Assembly: GCF_019649055.1 (NCBI RefSeq)
Contig: NW_026570234.1
Span: 1,302,001-1,366,000, forward strand
Length of the DNA stretch: 64,000 bases
Source of the DNA: Paramacrobiotus metropolitanus
Taxonomy: Eukaryota > Tardigrada > Eutardigrada > Parachela > Macrobiotidae
Direction: 5' to 3'
Shown here: positions 13,862-26,497 of the stretch, piece after piece
Numbering within the stretch: the first letter of the stretch is position 1
Layout: each line of letters opens with the position of its first letter
Translations under genes and position numbers: made by a program
The notes under the pieces: generated by a model
Seen by the model: only the letters and a program-made list of their open reading frames with translations
Told to the model about the DNA's origin: nothing
The model's database searches: none

Positions 13862-16800
13862 TCAATTCATCCAATCGCTTACAGCCTTGCAAGTCTGCTG
13901 AAGTTCTATGAGGATATTCTCATCCGCCAGTTGCAGGCGCATCGCGACTTTCAGATAACTATCCAAACATCGTGAATAATGTCCCAGAATCACCTTCCTA
14001 CAAGCACACATAAGGTCATTCATTTTCCATTTTTTTCCACAAGGCAAATTGTTTCTCTGAAATAAAACGTAATTCGTACCTTTTATCTTTTGGAAGAGAT
14101 CTACTGAGTGTGTTTCCCATCACGTTATTCACAATGAAAATATGCACCCGAAGCAAATGCGGCGACATAACGATCTGGAAGATACCACGATGAAATTCAG
14201 ACTTCTGGTACCATAATGCCGTTTTTTTCCGCAACATCTTGAATACTCACATCGGCTGTGTATCTCCCAAACAGCTTGTGGTAGACGTCAATAATATCCA
14301 TAATGCTCTGACCGAGACCTTGATGAATGCAGTCAAATACGAAAACCGGATCCTCAAGAGATCTTCTCGTTGAAGCATATTTTTTCTCGAAGCCTTCCAG
14401 CACACTCTCTGTAAGTCACGACACATGATTTAGGTTTTAATAAAATTAAACAGAAAAAATTATTCATGAGTTCACGAGTTCATGAATTCAACCACAATAA
14501 ACGACATCCAAAACACTTACCCAAAGTACAATACTGATCTGAGTTCGACAAATGAGATCTGACTCTAATTATTTCCTCTGTGATAAGAGCAATCAATGCA
14601 TCGCGAGATATTTGCCGTCGTTCGCCGAACTCGATAGCTGAGAACAAAATATTCATACCACATTTTAAATTCAATTCAAATTAAAACAAAAGCAGCAAAA
14701 TTCCAGCCATACCATTTTGGAAAAATTTGCCCCACGTATGAACAATCAATCTGGAGTTAGGAGGTTCACCACAAATACCCAGAATGACCAGCGTCCATTG
14801 TGGCATGTTGATTTCGGTTACCAATTGGAATAACTAAAAACAGTATCTATTAGCTGTTATTACGGAGCAAAGGAAGGAGTAGCAGCATCGTGCTATACCT
14901 TATTCACATCCAATAATTCATACATCACCCGATTCATCGCGTCCGGCGTGACGGCAACATCAAAGTCCTTTCCATCCACGTGGAGATAGATGTCCTTCTG
15001 AACGCTCGCCAACTGGAACGTAAAACTGAGTATGGGAAATGCACATAAAAATAGCTAATTAAGTATTTAAATAAAGTAAAAAAGTATTTAAATAAAGTAT
15101 TTAAATAGCTAATTAAGTATTTAGCTAATTAAGTTCAGAACTATGGAAGCTGTTTAACAGTGTAATAACTTTCTAAGTTTACCGTGCGATGCGTTCGAAC
15201 AGTGATGAGAAATTCCGATAAATCTGGTAAGGAATTCTGAATTTCCATCGGCTGGCAGAGAAAATCAATTTTCAACAAGTAATCAACACGTTCAGTTATT
15301 GGAATGCGTGCAGTTTCATGAACAGCCAGCTGGAACAACGCCTTCGCAGCCGTCCATTTATCACCGGATCTCTCGCAACAATCGGCTACTAGTTTTAAGA
15401 ATCGCACTATACCCTCCACATCAGCTGGCGGGAAGGATGCCAGTTTTCGGAAGAGATAATCCTTCAAGTACGGCGAACCACTAGCCATGGCGTACTGATC
15501 TAACTGCATACTGAAGCACCACTCAAACACCGAGAAATGCAACAGTACATCATTGGATTGCGTGTAAATCCAGTCAAGAATGTATTCCAGTTTCCTGCGC
15601 ATCTCCGCCGGCTTGCGCTGCTGAGTACCCGAACTGGACCCCGACGAGCCGGACGCCAGAACATCCAAATCAGACAACACTTTGGCAATAATAAAATAAT
15701 ACTTTTGTCGACGTTCCATAGCGATTTTCCCCAGTGTATCGGACTGCGACTCATTATTTACAATAAACCGAATGGCGTAGTTCTGGGGATCAGACTGCAG
15801 AGCTGCCAGACAGCACAATTCGACCATGGCTTCGTAGAATTCGCACTCCCTCAACCGATCCAGAATTTCTTGCAGTCCCATAATTGTCGCACTACCGCGA
15901 ATGGAATTCAGGGCACTGTCCAAAATACTCAACGCTTCCGTGTTGTCACCGCTGGCCTTAGCCTGGTTGATCAGAGTCAGCACTTTCATGGTCACCGCGT
16001 CGTCGGCATCAAATAATTTGGGACATAATTCTTGAATTGTTGAGCTTATTCGCAGTATGCTTTCGGTGTCCGTACCTTCGTCGATGTAGCGTTGGTGAAT
16101 GGCTTTGATAATTCCCTGGAGGATGCTGCTTCCGGTGGGTGAATTCAAAAGGTCAGGGAACGTGACCTGCATCAGTGTTTCCTTTGAAAACGCTCGGCTC
16201 ACATAATCCAGAATCTGCGATAACCCTTCTTGTAAAAGAAATTCCCAGAGCTTCAGTATCTGTATGGTCCTTTCTAGAATTGCGGCTAATGACTTGATGG
16301 ACGTCATCTCGACCTTGGTTGCGTTTATGGCAGTAATGGCATCTTCGGATGGCATTCCGTGACGAGTGGAAGCACGACCTGGGTAGAATAATTCATTCCA
16401 GTTGGTTTCGAGGTAACGTTTAACCAGCGACAACTGTTCGATGAACAATGGAATGTCAGAAGCTGGAATGCCTGTAATCCATGCAACGGAGCCTGCAACC
16501 AACCATTTCTAACCACACAGCAAATCAAGAGAAAACATAATTTTTGGCTCATAAGTGGGTTACCTATATGTCAGCACAAATTTCAGCTGAAGTTACCCTT
16601 TTGAGATAAAGCTAAACAATTCAGGCTATTACGCGAATTTACAAACCTTTGTACTCGGCTCCGAACACAAATGGATTAATTCCCCATAAGGGTCCCAAGA
16701 TGCGACCCACGAGATAGAAAAAGGCGTCATGTTTGGCAGAAAAAATAATCGGACTCGTTGCAGTTTGAGAAGGTTGTTGCACCATTCTACCGTTCAATGG

Positions 16801-19129
16801 CAGCTGATTCTCAAATACTGGCTCACCACCATAAACCCGAAGAATTTTTGTGGCCAAACGCTGCACTTCCGTTGAGTTGGTCGTACAAGCGAGGTGCAGA
16901 GCTAGGAAACAACTATGAAATGGCGGCATGGATTCGATGAATTCTCTCATCGGGGCTGACATGGGGCTGTGGGTTCGGAGCATCTTTTCCATGATATCCA
17001 CGGGGTAAGACTTCTCCAGAATGTAGCACTTCTTCGCCGTGAGGGCAATAATGTGCTTTCTACTAGAAGTCAGTTGGTTTAGCGCAAGAGATCGTAACCG
17101 TAATATCAGTGAATCATCGGCATGCTGCGGTAATTCCGATAAGTGTTCAATATGATAAGGTACTTCCATTACGCTAACACTCTCTCGATATTTCTCCTCA
17201 TAAATATGCAGATCATTACTGCATGAGATGATATTGTCCTGATCTTCTCGATCATCGGGAGCGATCATGAGAACTGTACCGTCCAGGCTGTACGAATTAC
17301 TCAGATTCAAATGCGTGGTGATTTGCGAAACAGGAGTCGATGGGTTGTGTCCCGGTGGAAATCGGATGTGACCCAAAAGAAATTCTCGTGGCCGATCGCC
17401 CAGACCACTGGCACTGACGGCAAAGTACAATCGCAAACCAGCGGAAGTCAGAAGAAAGAAGGCGTAGCGAGCACTTTCCCATGTGTCCACGGGGTGAATG
17501 GAAATTATTTGTTTTATCTGCAACCGATCCACATTTCTCAACAGAGGCAAGGCTTGATTAACAATATTCTGGAAACTGAGATGAATGTGACGAACTCCCG
17601 ATGTGCCATCGATTCCCAAATCGTATAGGTCCACGTTATTATCTTTTCGAAGCGTATATAAAATCTGGAAAAGAACATTCTCAATAAATACAACTAAATA
17701 CATTAGCTGACAATATAACATACTTTACGAGTATCGTCCAGAATCATCTGAACCACAGGCTCTTTCCTAAACAAGAGATGGAATCCGGGAACGGCGCAGG
17801 CAATGCGCTCATACACAGCCAGCGTACAATTGGCCAGTCTCGGCCCAAACCACAGCCATTTCGTAAACATGGTCTGCTTGATGTTCTGCAATTCCGACAC
17901 ATGGCCCTCCACATTGCCGAAAAAGACTCGCCCTTGTTTTGTGCACTGAATTTTACACAGCCGTTGATCGTTCGTCGAAGCTCGCAACACAAATCGTCTG
18001 GTCTCGATGACGTGCTGCACTCCAGTCAACGTCACTTTGGAGAATAAAATTTCCGTTAGCGTCGCCGCGACGATACAGTATTGAGCTCCCAGATACATTA
18101 AATCAGGAGACCAAGTCGGCAATAATCCCACAGCCGTGACAAATTCCGGATACTCAATGCAGGTTGTCTTCGCCGGATCTTTCCACGGCCAAACATACAA
18201 TTTCGTGTCCAATGCTACCCAGGCCATCTGTAATTCGGGAAACGTTCCCAACGATGAAAAGCCGCTCGTATTGGCGTTGATTTCGGCCGTTATCACATCA
18301 TGCACGGGAAATTCCTGGGATACTCGAAAATGAGGAACATCGCTGGCGACATAATCATCTGGGTGAGAACCACTGGCGCTGGGTACTTGTGGGAGACCTA
18401 CAAGTTAAGCGACACAACGATAAAAAATACACCATTAATTATTAATACAACTGTAATACAAAGTACTTTACTTATTATTTTGCTTCTTAATATGATTCTA
18501 AAGCAGCAGCGTCTGGTTGTAGCCATGAGAATAATGAATCTAAATCAATTCCTTAGTATGTATACAAAACACAATTAAAATACATAAGATTCGAAACTGG
18601 CAAAAAAATAATTCTCTGAGTTTCTCTTACCTGCATTGGTGGCTACCAGTTGATCGGCAATATCCGCCTTGGCCAAATCTTTCTTGATGCATTCTTCCAA
18701 ATGGAGACTGGCTTGCTGGAGATCGACGCGGTCCTTGTTGGAAAACGATGGGAACTCCAAGGAGTCATTATCCATGTGCATGGGAAACCCGTGATCCATA
18801 TCGTCATCCGAACGTGGAGCCAGTAAAGATACAGGAGAACGTGCCGTGACATAGTGTCCCGAGATGGTTTGATTGAGCTGGTTGGCGCCAACCTGAGCGG
18901 CTAAGGAACTACCGTGAGGGGAACTACCGAAACTGCGCAGCGGAGAACTTGAGCTGGACTGCAGCAGTAGCGAAGTGCCCGGTTCCGTTTTAATGGGGGA
19001 GAATGTTCGACGATCCGGAGATCCACTGATCGCTGACAGATCGGAAACACGCGGCAGATTCCCGATACTACCGGTTCGTAACGGTCGATCCAAGGGAGTC
19101 GAGTGAGAAGCAGGATTCCAACCGTACAT
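13862..19129 (-). CDS. NUP155: Nuclear pore complex protein Nup155 (Nup154)
   Basis: A scaffold nucleoporin of the inner ring, linking the pore to the nuclear membrane. Ten exons join in phase to about 1423 aa (human Nup155 is about 1390): 19129..18631, 18397..17724, 17664..16647, 16492..15183, 15012..14899, 14833..14713, 14637..14521, 14408..14251, 14204..14080, 13997..13862. After a Ser/Pro-rich start comes the Nucleoporin_N region (LEECIKKDL, PVHDVITAEIN, MAWVALDTKLYVW). A long alpha-helical Nucleoporin_C region follows, with the motifs DIYLHVDG, FVFDCIHQGLGQS and VYHKLFGRY. The extension at the N-terminus (PDRRTFSPIKTEP) is richer in Ser/Pro than the core. The intron between exons 8 and 9 is only about 46 nt. 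The last junction was chosen because the earlier candidate acceptor runs into a stop. Confidence 0.94.
15048..15135. repeat. AT-rich tandem repeat in a Nup155 intron
   Basis: Imperfect direct repeats of AAGTATTTAAATAAAGT and GCTAATTAAGTATTT, inside the 15013-15182 intron. Confidence 0.7.
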
Positions 19130-19584
19130 TTTTGTATGACAATGCTCTTCGGGGCTGCCACTGCCACCGTTGGCGATGTGTTTGCCTCTTCTGTCTTCAC
19201 AATAGAAGTATGGAACTACGAGTTATGCAGTCATCAGAAAACCCTGCTAACAGAAATCCCAGGGTTATTAGTCAGTAGTCCTCGTCTCCTGCAAAGTTTA
19301 GTGATTTGCCGATGATTTGCGACTGCGAAGAGAAACGACCAAGTCACGAACACTCCTAGTTGCAACAACAAACCGAGCCGGTTATCCGTTAACGCAACAG
19401 TAATTTTCAGCCCGAATCAGGATCAAAAGAATGCTGCATTGACTCACTCACCATAAAATAGAAATGTCACATGTATCACAAAGATTGCTGCTTACTTGAT
19501 ACTTCTTAGTGCTTACTCATCGAGAATCAGAAATTTTAAGGAATATCGAGATGCACGCAGAAAATGGATAAAATCCAAATCATG

Positions 19585-19675
19585 TTACAGTACTTACTTC
19601 CAAAATTCAAAATTACTTACTTACTTCCAAATTACTTACTTACTTACAGTACTTACTTCCAAAATTACTAGTGCC
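19585..19675. repeat. ACTT tandem repeat at the 5' edge of the LINE
   Basis: Repeated CTTACTTACTTCC and TTACTTACTTACAGT units. They sit directly before the first recognisable residues of the retrotransposon ORF1 and may mark its truncated 5' junction. Confidence 0.7.
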
Positions 19676-20545
19676 CGTGTTGAAGATACCGGCACCCTTA
19701 CCGATGACCACCACGACAAGCCGCGAAAAACTTATGCCGCCATCACGAAAGAACCTGTGCCGGCAGTCATCCTCCAGCCGAAGAAGACAGAGCCACTACC
19801 TCCTCCCAGATCCCGCACAACAACAAGTGAGCTCACCAAACTATCCAATGCTCTCAACACTGCTCTCCCTGCTGGTGCCGCTGATCTGAACGTGACCGAC
19901 ATCCGTCCCATTGGTGGTAAGCGTGTTCTACTTCGTTTTAAGAATGCCGACAGTGCCGCAAATGGTAAGTCAATCTTGGAAAGCCATTCAGAAGCTTTGG
20001 GTTATGATGTGGTCAGTACTAAACCCAAAACGTCAAGGGTTATTGTTCGCCGAGTCCCAAAAACACTGTCTAATGACGATTTCTTGAAAGAATTACGCGT
20101 TAAAGTAAACATCCCACCCAATTCAGTGCTTAAAATTGTCACCCGGTTGACCAGTCAAAGAGAGGAAGTATCCACGTGTGCAATTTTCGAGGTCAGCCAG
20201 GATGTTCGCAATATCCTGACTGACCAACGGTTCTTAATGATTCAGTGGTCCCGATGTCCTATAGAGGACCATGTTTACGTACCACAATGTACTAGATGTT
20301 GTGCCTACGGTCACACTTCGACAAAGTGTGAAAAATCCCCTCGCTGTGCGTTTTGTGCTAAATCCCATCACACTAACGACTGCACGGAGAATGCTGATTT
20401 TCGATTCATTTGCGCAAATTGTAGTGATAGCGGTGTTTATTCTCCGACAAACTACCATACGGCGTATGACCACTTTTATTGCTCTGTCTTCAAAATTCGC
20501 GATACTTTTACAACCGAAATTTCCCAAAAAACCGGTAAACGCTAA
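19676..20545 (+). pseudogene. LINE ORF1, gag-like zinc-knuckle protein
   Basis: About 290 aa of open frame. An N-terminal Pro/Lys/Thr-rich region (KPRKTYAAITKEPVP) is followed by an RNA-recognition-like middle (RVLLRFKNADSAANGKSILE and VIVRRVPKTLSNDDFLKELR). Two CCHC zinc knuckles follow (CTRCCAYGHTSTKC and CAFCAKSHHTNDC), then a further Cys/His cluster. The frame is open, but no clear original start codon is present because the 5' end runs into simple repeats. Such proteins bind the element's RNA. Confidence 0.82.
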
Positions 20546-20649
20546 CGAAATTTTAATTAACAACCAGGCTGTGCCAAATAATTGTTCGACAATGCTTAAC
20601 GATGAAAATTTGTCCAGTAACGATATTGGCTACCCGACCGTAAATAGTC

Positions 20650-23554
20650 GACAACCGAAACATCCTGTTCTTCTTGAGAACATCCGCATACGATGTTGTA
20701 ATGTCAGAAGCGTCAAGAACAAACGTGAAGAAGTGAAATTAGTTTTGCTCGGACAGTGATGTGACCGTTCTTACTGAAACATATGATAGACCATTTATGA
20801 CAGGTTCTGATTTTGCTGACCTGGATAACTACAATGTCTTTCGAAATGGTAGAGCTGATGGTCGTGGTGGTGTTGCTGTTGTTATCAGAAAATCTCTTTG
20901 TGCTTTTCCCATGCCAGAGCTTAATACTCCTTCCATTGAAATTTTGTGCGTTGAGTCTCGTGCTATTGATCGTATTTTTATTGCTTTCTATGCGCCCCCT
21001 GATAAAAGTATTCATCTTGTGCCTGCCCTGATTAAACACCTGCGTTCTAATTTCTCTTGGTCTATTAGCAAAATGCATAATCATGGGTGATTTCAATCGG
21101 CCTGACATAAATTGGTCTAATAAAACCGCAAGAAAACCAGCCAGTCGTGAGCTGCTGTCCGCTATCAAAGAATTCGAGATGATACAGCTAGTCAACTTTC
21201 CAACCAGGAAGAACAATTGTCTTGACTTGTGTCTCATCAGTGCCAACTCGCTTTTTTCACCAGCAGTTCCCATCAGCCCGCCCTCCTCTACCAACGATCA
21301 TATCGGTTTTGAATTTTCTCTGAAACTAAAGAAATATCGCAGAAAATTTCGTACTGTTAAGCGATGGAAAATCGAAAGCAATAATGTTGGTCAGTTCATC
21401 GACGCGTTAAATGTTGTCAACTGGGAAAGTTTATTTTGCAATTTAAACGTTAATGAAAGAGCAGATAAATTTGAAAATGTTTTTCTCGAAACAGCAAAAG
21501 CATATTTTGAATTTAGTGACGTGAAAATTCGGATTGGTGCAGTGAAATATCCTAGAAATATTAAAAAAGTAATAAATTCAAGAGATCTTGCTTTTCGTAA
21601 ATACCGACAGATAAATCTACCGAATTTGAAAACTAAATGGAAAAAGTTGTCAAAGAAATTAAGTGTGCTGCTAAGAAAATTTGAAAAACACAGACTTTCT
21701 GATATTTCCACTGCACACAGAAACAATCCATCCAAATTTTGGCGGTATATGAAATCGATGAATGACCGCATCGGTATGCCACCTCTCAAAAGGCCGGATG
21801 GCACGACGGCAGCTACAGATAACGAAAAAGCTAATCTACTGAACGCTCTGTACCGCGAGTCTCAGTCGACCTGCAACGCGCACTGTACTGGCTCTGATTT
21901 AAATTTAATTTGCGGCAACGAAGAAAGGTGGGAAATCTCGGAGCTTTTGATTTTTGAACAACTTGCGAAAATTTCTGTAACAACTTCAAGTGGCAAGTAC
22001 GAAATCACTAACAAACTTCTGAAAATTGCTGCTCCAGGCATTCTTGCTCCGCTCAGATTAATTTTTAATGCCGCTATCAATGAAGGTGTGTTTCCGGTGA
22101 AGTGGAAGCATTCGTTTATAACAGCAGTACCGAAAATCTCTGCAGATCACAGATTGCCGGGTAGCTATCGACCAGTTTCAATGTTGAACCCAGTTTCAAA
22201 AATTTTTGAACGTTGTCTTGATCAATTAATTCGTGAACATTTGAACAAAAATTCAATACTTCTGGATCACCAGTTTGCTTACCGGCATAAAAGGTCTACT
22301 GAGCTACAGCTATTTCTTTTTGTCAAGTCTTTGAACGATTTCAACACAAGCGGCATTGCTGTAGATGCAGTATTCTTGGACTGCTCAAAAGCTTTTGATA
22401 AGCTTTCCCACGAATCCATCATAAACGCGCTGATCGAAATGAATCTTCCCAGTCACATCGTACATTTGGTCTCTGATTACTTGAAAGATCGAACACAATG
22501 TGTGACAGTTGGAAATGAGTTTGCTCATTCGTTACCCGTTAACAGTGGTGTACCGCAGGGTTCAGTTTTAGGGCCACTACTGTTCATTTGTGTCTTAAAT
22601 TTCATTCTCCGCGCATTAAAAAACGGTAGCGCCGCTCTCGTTTGTTGCAGATGACGTAGTTATTTTTCGCCCCATTACTGAAACAGGTGACAGTCAGCTG
22701 TTGCAGGAAGATCTTACTTCTCTCAATGAATGGCTTGCTAGCAAAAAGCTCAGTCTAAACGCTGCTAAGTCTGCCCACGTTCACTTCTCAAAACAGAAAT
22801 CCTCGGTCTGCCCATATTATTACAGTATCGATAATGTTACGATTCCAAATTGTGATCATGTCAAACACTTGGGCATATTCGTTGACCGAAAACTAAATTT
22901 TAAATTAAATAGTGAAAATGTAGCAAAAAAATGCAACCGAAAAATCAGCTACATTAATCACATTTTCCGTTATACTGATTGCGGTGCTCGCATACGACTT
23001 TTTGAGTCTCTTGTCCTCTCGGTCATCGATTACTGTTGCTCCATCACGCACCCGTTATTCAAACAGTCCGCTGATCTCTTAGAACGTTGCCAGAGAAGAT
23101 TCACTAAATCCTTGCGACTCGGCAACAATGTTCTAAATTATGGTGCACGGCTAAAAGAGCTTAAATGGGATGATTTAATTACTCGCCGTTTAAAAAAAGC
23201 GCTGTTGTTTTGTATAAATTGGTCTTTCGGGTGATTCCTATGGGTGATCAAATCGTAACTCCTCTTACGTTTTCGGTCTCTGCGTTTGAGTCTGTTGCAG
23301 GAAACACAAGATCATCCGAGCGTCTAATGAAACATCCATGTCCTATAAAACCTGCCGCGACGACCTTTTGTGGGATAACAGTGACTACTGACCACCTGTC
23401 CTATATAAACACCCTCGCCTCCATCTGGAACGAGCTTCCTTTGCAGCCAGTAGCCTATGTCACATTAAAAGCCTTTTCGGAAGCCCTGGAAACCGTGAAA
23501 TTGAATGTGCTGCCGTCGGTTGAAATCTTAAAAGCCAATCTTTACTCTAAATAA
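20650..23554 (+). pseudogene. LINE ORF2 remnant: endonuclease and reverse transcriptase, frameshifted
   Basis: The endonuclease part shows VRSVKNKREE, TETYD, GGVAVVIRKS and GDFNRPDINW. The reverse transcriptase shows YRPVSMLNPVSKIFE, AVFLDCSKAFDKLSH and PQGSVLGPLLF. The catalytic FVADD box is at about 22640-22660, followed by the thumb region (NEWLASKKLSLNAAKS) and a C-terminal domain. The parts lie in different frames: breaks occur near 20757 (stop), 21085, 22640 and 23215. The product would nick target DNA and copy the element RNA, but this copy cannot make a full protein. Confidence 0.85.
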
Positions 23555-24053
23555 ATGCTTATCTGCGCTTTTTCTTTGCTATCCTTGTAGGTAATGGGTA
23601 CTTTATTGAGTGTGTACTGTTACGCATAAACGGCTGCGACTAGTTGAAATAGTACAGTACAGAAAGGCGATTACGTGCGTAAGTGTCCTTGCTTTCCTTT
23701 TTCCCACGATTTCTTTTGGAATACTTTTTGAAAATTTGAATTAATTTAGCTGTACGTGGGTTTTGGTTTTATGCATCGACCCCAGCGCGATCGTCTCCCT
23801 CCCTTTTTTCCACAGTAATATAGCGTCAACTTATCGCAACCGAAAAAATAATGTTTATTTCCATCTCTATGTCTCTTAATGTTACTGCATCTGATCAGTC
23901 GTTTGGTTGATGTTTTTGTGTTTTGCTGAAGAATGCTTTGTGTTTTGTTTTTGCGATCTTCATTGTTGTACTCCAATGTCGTTTCACGACTGTTGTCTGT
24001 AGCCTAGAGGGGGCTAATGCTCCGTGCAAAGGACAATAAACTTCCATTATTAT

Positions 24054-24764
24054 AAATTTGTGGAAATCGCCAAAACGCGGATTGGCGTGGCGAAGCTCAC
24101 TTGATTGAAATCTCTCAGAAATCTAAGAATCTTGTATAAGGGTAAAATCAACTTTCCAAAGCTCGTTACGCTAGTAGCATCGAGTAACACTTCGGGGCTA
24201 ACTTCGCTATCAGCACGGTCTGGGATAGCAAAAAGTTTGTCATGTGATTTTCGTGGTTTGCGGGGTCTCTTATTATTCTTTTAATTCAGATTCGTATTCC
24301 TCTTTCGCTTACGTATTTATCCCGATTTCGGAATATCGCAATTTCCAATCGTGAAGTATTAAAGAAGAATTTTGGATCTTGGCTGCTGGCCATCTGCGAG
24401 AATAACTTGACGAGAGGTATTGCATTTTGAGTTGAATCTGGTACATAGTCAGATAGTCTGCTTCTTTGACTTTGAGCAGCAATATTACAGTAATGTTTAA
24501 TCTTCTGGCGATCTAGCTTATGATATATTTCTATGTCGCTTTGCACGCAATACGGTGTTGCACCGTGTGAAAAATATCTTGCTAGAATCGTAAAATCGTC
24601 ATAGCTACTGCTGAAGCTGAAGGGCTGTGATATAACTTGCTTGCAGCTTACTGTGTTTGCAGGATTCAGAATTGATCTCGTTTGTGACGGTTTGTGTCAG
24701 TGTGGACTGTGGAGTGACAAACTAACCAAAAGAGATCTACCTAGTTATTGTGTAATCATCGATC
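24054..24764. other. 5' flank of V-ATPase subunit F
   Basis: Non-coding as far as I can see. It should hold the promoter and 5' UTR of the next gene. The LINE tail ends about 0.7 kb upstream of that gene's ATG. Confidence 0.5.
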
Positions 24765-25133
24765 ATGACCCAAGCTGCGAAAGGCAAACTGATTGCGATA
24801 ATTGGGGATGAAGACACTAGCGTGGGCTTCCTCCTTGGTGGTATTGGAGAACTGAATAAACAGCGCCAGCCTAATTTCTTCGTTGTCAACAAGAACACAG
24901 CTGTTAGCGAGATTGAAGACGCATTTAAAGCCTTCTGCAAGAGGGACGACATTGGTATCATTTTGATAAGCCAGAATATTGCTGAAATGATCCGCTACGT
25001 TGTGGACAGTTATCATCAGACAATTCCCACGGTTCTGGAAATTCCTTCTAAAGACCATCCTTATGATGCCACCAAGGACTCCATTCTTCGTCGCGCTAAG
25101 GGAATGTTTAGCTCTGAGGACTTCCGGGCCTAG
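24765..25133 (+). CDS. ATP6V1F: V-type proton ATPase subunit F
   Basis: A subunit of the central rotor stalk of the cytosolic V1 sector, coupling ATP hydrolysis to proton pumping in endosomes, lysosomes and other acidic compartments. It is a single uninterrupted 122-aa frame, matching the usual length. Recognisable motifs are [20 protein letters not shown] near the N-terminus, [28 protein letters not shown], and the C-terminal [20 protein letters not shown]. There is no signal peptide or membrane span, as expected. The lack of introns contrasts with its neighbours, but the frame is intact and strongly conserved, so I take it as functional rather than a retrocopy. Confidence 0.97.
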   Translation: MTQAAKGKLIAIIGDEDTSVGFLLGGIGELNKQRQPNFFVVNKNTAVSEIEDAFKAFCKRDDIGIILISQNIAEMIRYVVDSYHQTIPTVLEIPSKDHPYDATKDSILRRAKGMFSSEDFRA

Positions 25134-26497
25134 TCGTCGGTGCAGGAAACAAGAAAAATCATTCCGATAGAGTATATTATGAATTTAGGAAATTTTAGCA
25201 GCTTAATCCGGTTGCGCCTATGTGGGAGATTTGTGCGTGTATTGGTTGTGTGCCTACTTGCAGTTAGTTAGTGCATGATTATTTCTGTTGACTGTGGGTG
25301 ATGCTCGAGTTTATCGTTTTGCGATTCTCTAACAATTTTACCGTAAATATCAACATGTGGTTCTAAATTCAAACGGTCGTTCCGGGTCTTTCGATTACTT
25401 TGATCTGGTTTCGTTACCTGTAACTTAATCCGCGTAATAAAATCAGTATGTGCAGTGTTTGCTGAACGGATTACGAGAGTAGCATTGCTTTTGGTTTTGG
25501 CCATCTTTGCTGGCGTTGCGCGGTACTTCTGAGTTCCGAGGTGTCCCTAATAAGCATTTTATTCTTCACTACGAGTACTACAAAATACAAATCATTACAA
25601 AAAATCGGTTGTAATGACTCTACTAACGACTCACGAGTCAATAAAGTAAAAAAATATGTGAAGCTTGTACGCTCATGTACGAGTACAGTACAGTATTGTA
25701 GTAATTATTGCTTCCATTACGAAGAATCTACATAGCGTAGAAAAATTCTCGCTAAAGTATCAACCATCGTATAGTAAAGTATAGAAAATTCTCGCTAAAG
25801 TATCAACCAGTTTTAGCGGGACTGTGCGATGCATAATGAACACGCGTCACAACTGCCAATGTTGGTTTCTATGATAAAATTATAAGAATATGTTGATAAA
25901 CTTTATCGGGCGACAGCCATAATAAATTATAAAGGGTTAAATGCAAACGCGGACATACTAAATAAATACATTACAGTTAAATTTTTAAGCAATGGAAAAA
26001 CAACCGTGACCTCTACGTTGGTTACAGTACTTGAAGAACTTACACGGTTACACCAGAAGATGGCGGCAGCTCTACAACGTTAACTGTAGCCTCGTATGAA
26101 TACAAGTATATCGGAAGCGGAGGTGCTGTCATTAAAGAAAAAGTCTGACAGATCTAACCCGATCTACAGGTACTTATTTACTGTTTCACAATATGCATAC
26201 GAGTACGCCGATACGTGTACACTTCAAGAATACTTCCTTTAGCAATAGAAATGTGTATCATAGCATTCTCCAAACTGCCTGCGTCGAACTGCCGGCACTT
26301 CTTGATCATGGTTTCCAGCGGAAATGCCACCAATATGATTACGCATTTAATGTTTAATTGTTATTTGTCAGACTAGCTAAACGCTTCTCGGCACTGTTTG
26401 CTACGCTCGTTCGACACTAATAATATTGTACCCAACGAGAAAATTGCAGTAAATCTGATTACATTAATCGAATTTTTATGCCGCTTAAAACGGGAAA
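25134..26497. other. Intergenic region between V-ATPase F and the GPCR
   Basis: No gene seen. It holds both 3' UTRs, because the genes converge. At 25740-25810 a 27-nt unit, AAATTCTCGCTAAAGTATCA with flanks, occurs twice in tandem. Confidence 0.5.

Larger units (their letters stand above)
19676..24053 (+). mobile_element. Degenerate non-LTR retrotransposon (LINE, Jockey/CR1-like)
   Basis: About 4.4 kb containing, in order, a gag-like ORF1 with zinc knuckles, an APE-type endonuclease, a reverse transcriptase and a 3' UTR. The 3' UTR ends in an ACAATAAA signal and a short ATTATTAT tail, as in CR1/Jockey-type elements. No LTRs are seen. ORF2 is broken by frameshifts near 20757, 21085 and 22640, so this copy is dead. 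The 5' end probably begins at the ACTT repeat. It lies between the divergent Nup155 start and the V-ATPase F gene. Clade assignment is by overall look only. Confidence 0.88.

Noticed and set aside
15537-16016. 159-codon plus-strand frame
   Set aside because: It is the reverse complement of the well-supported Nup155 exon 4.
23746-23976. Minus-strand frame in the LINE 3' region
   Set aside because: It lies in the element's 3' UTR and has low-complexity Lys/Arg/Asn composition.
24765-25133. V-ATPase F as a processed retrocopy, because it lacks introns next to a LINE
   Set aside because: The frame is intact and fully conserved, with no poly-A tail or target-site duplication seen.
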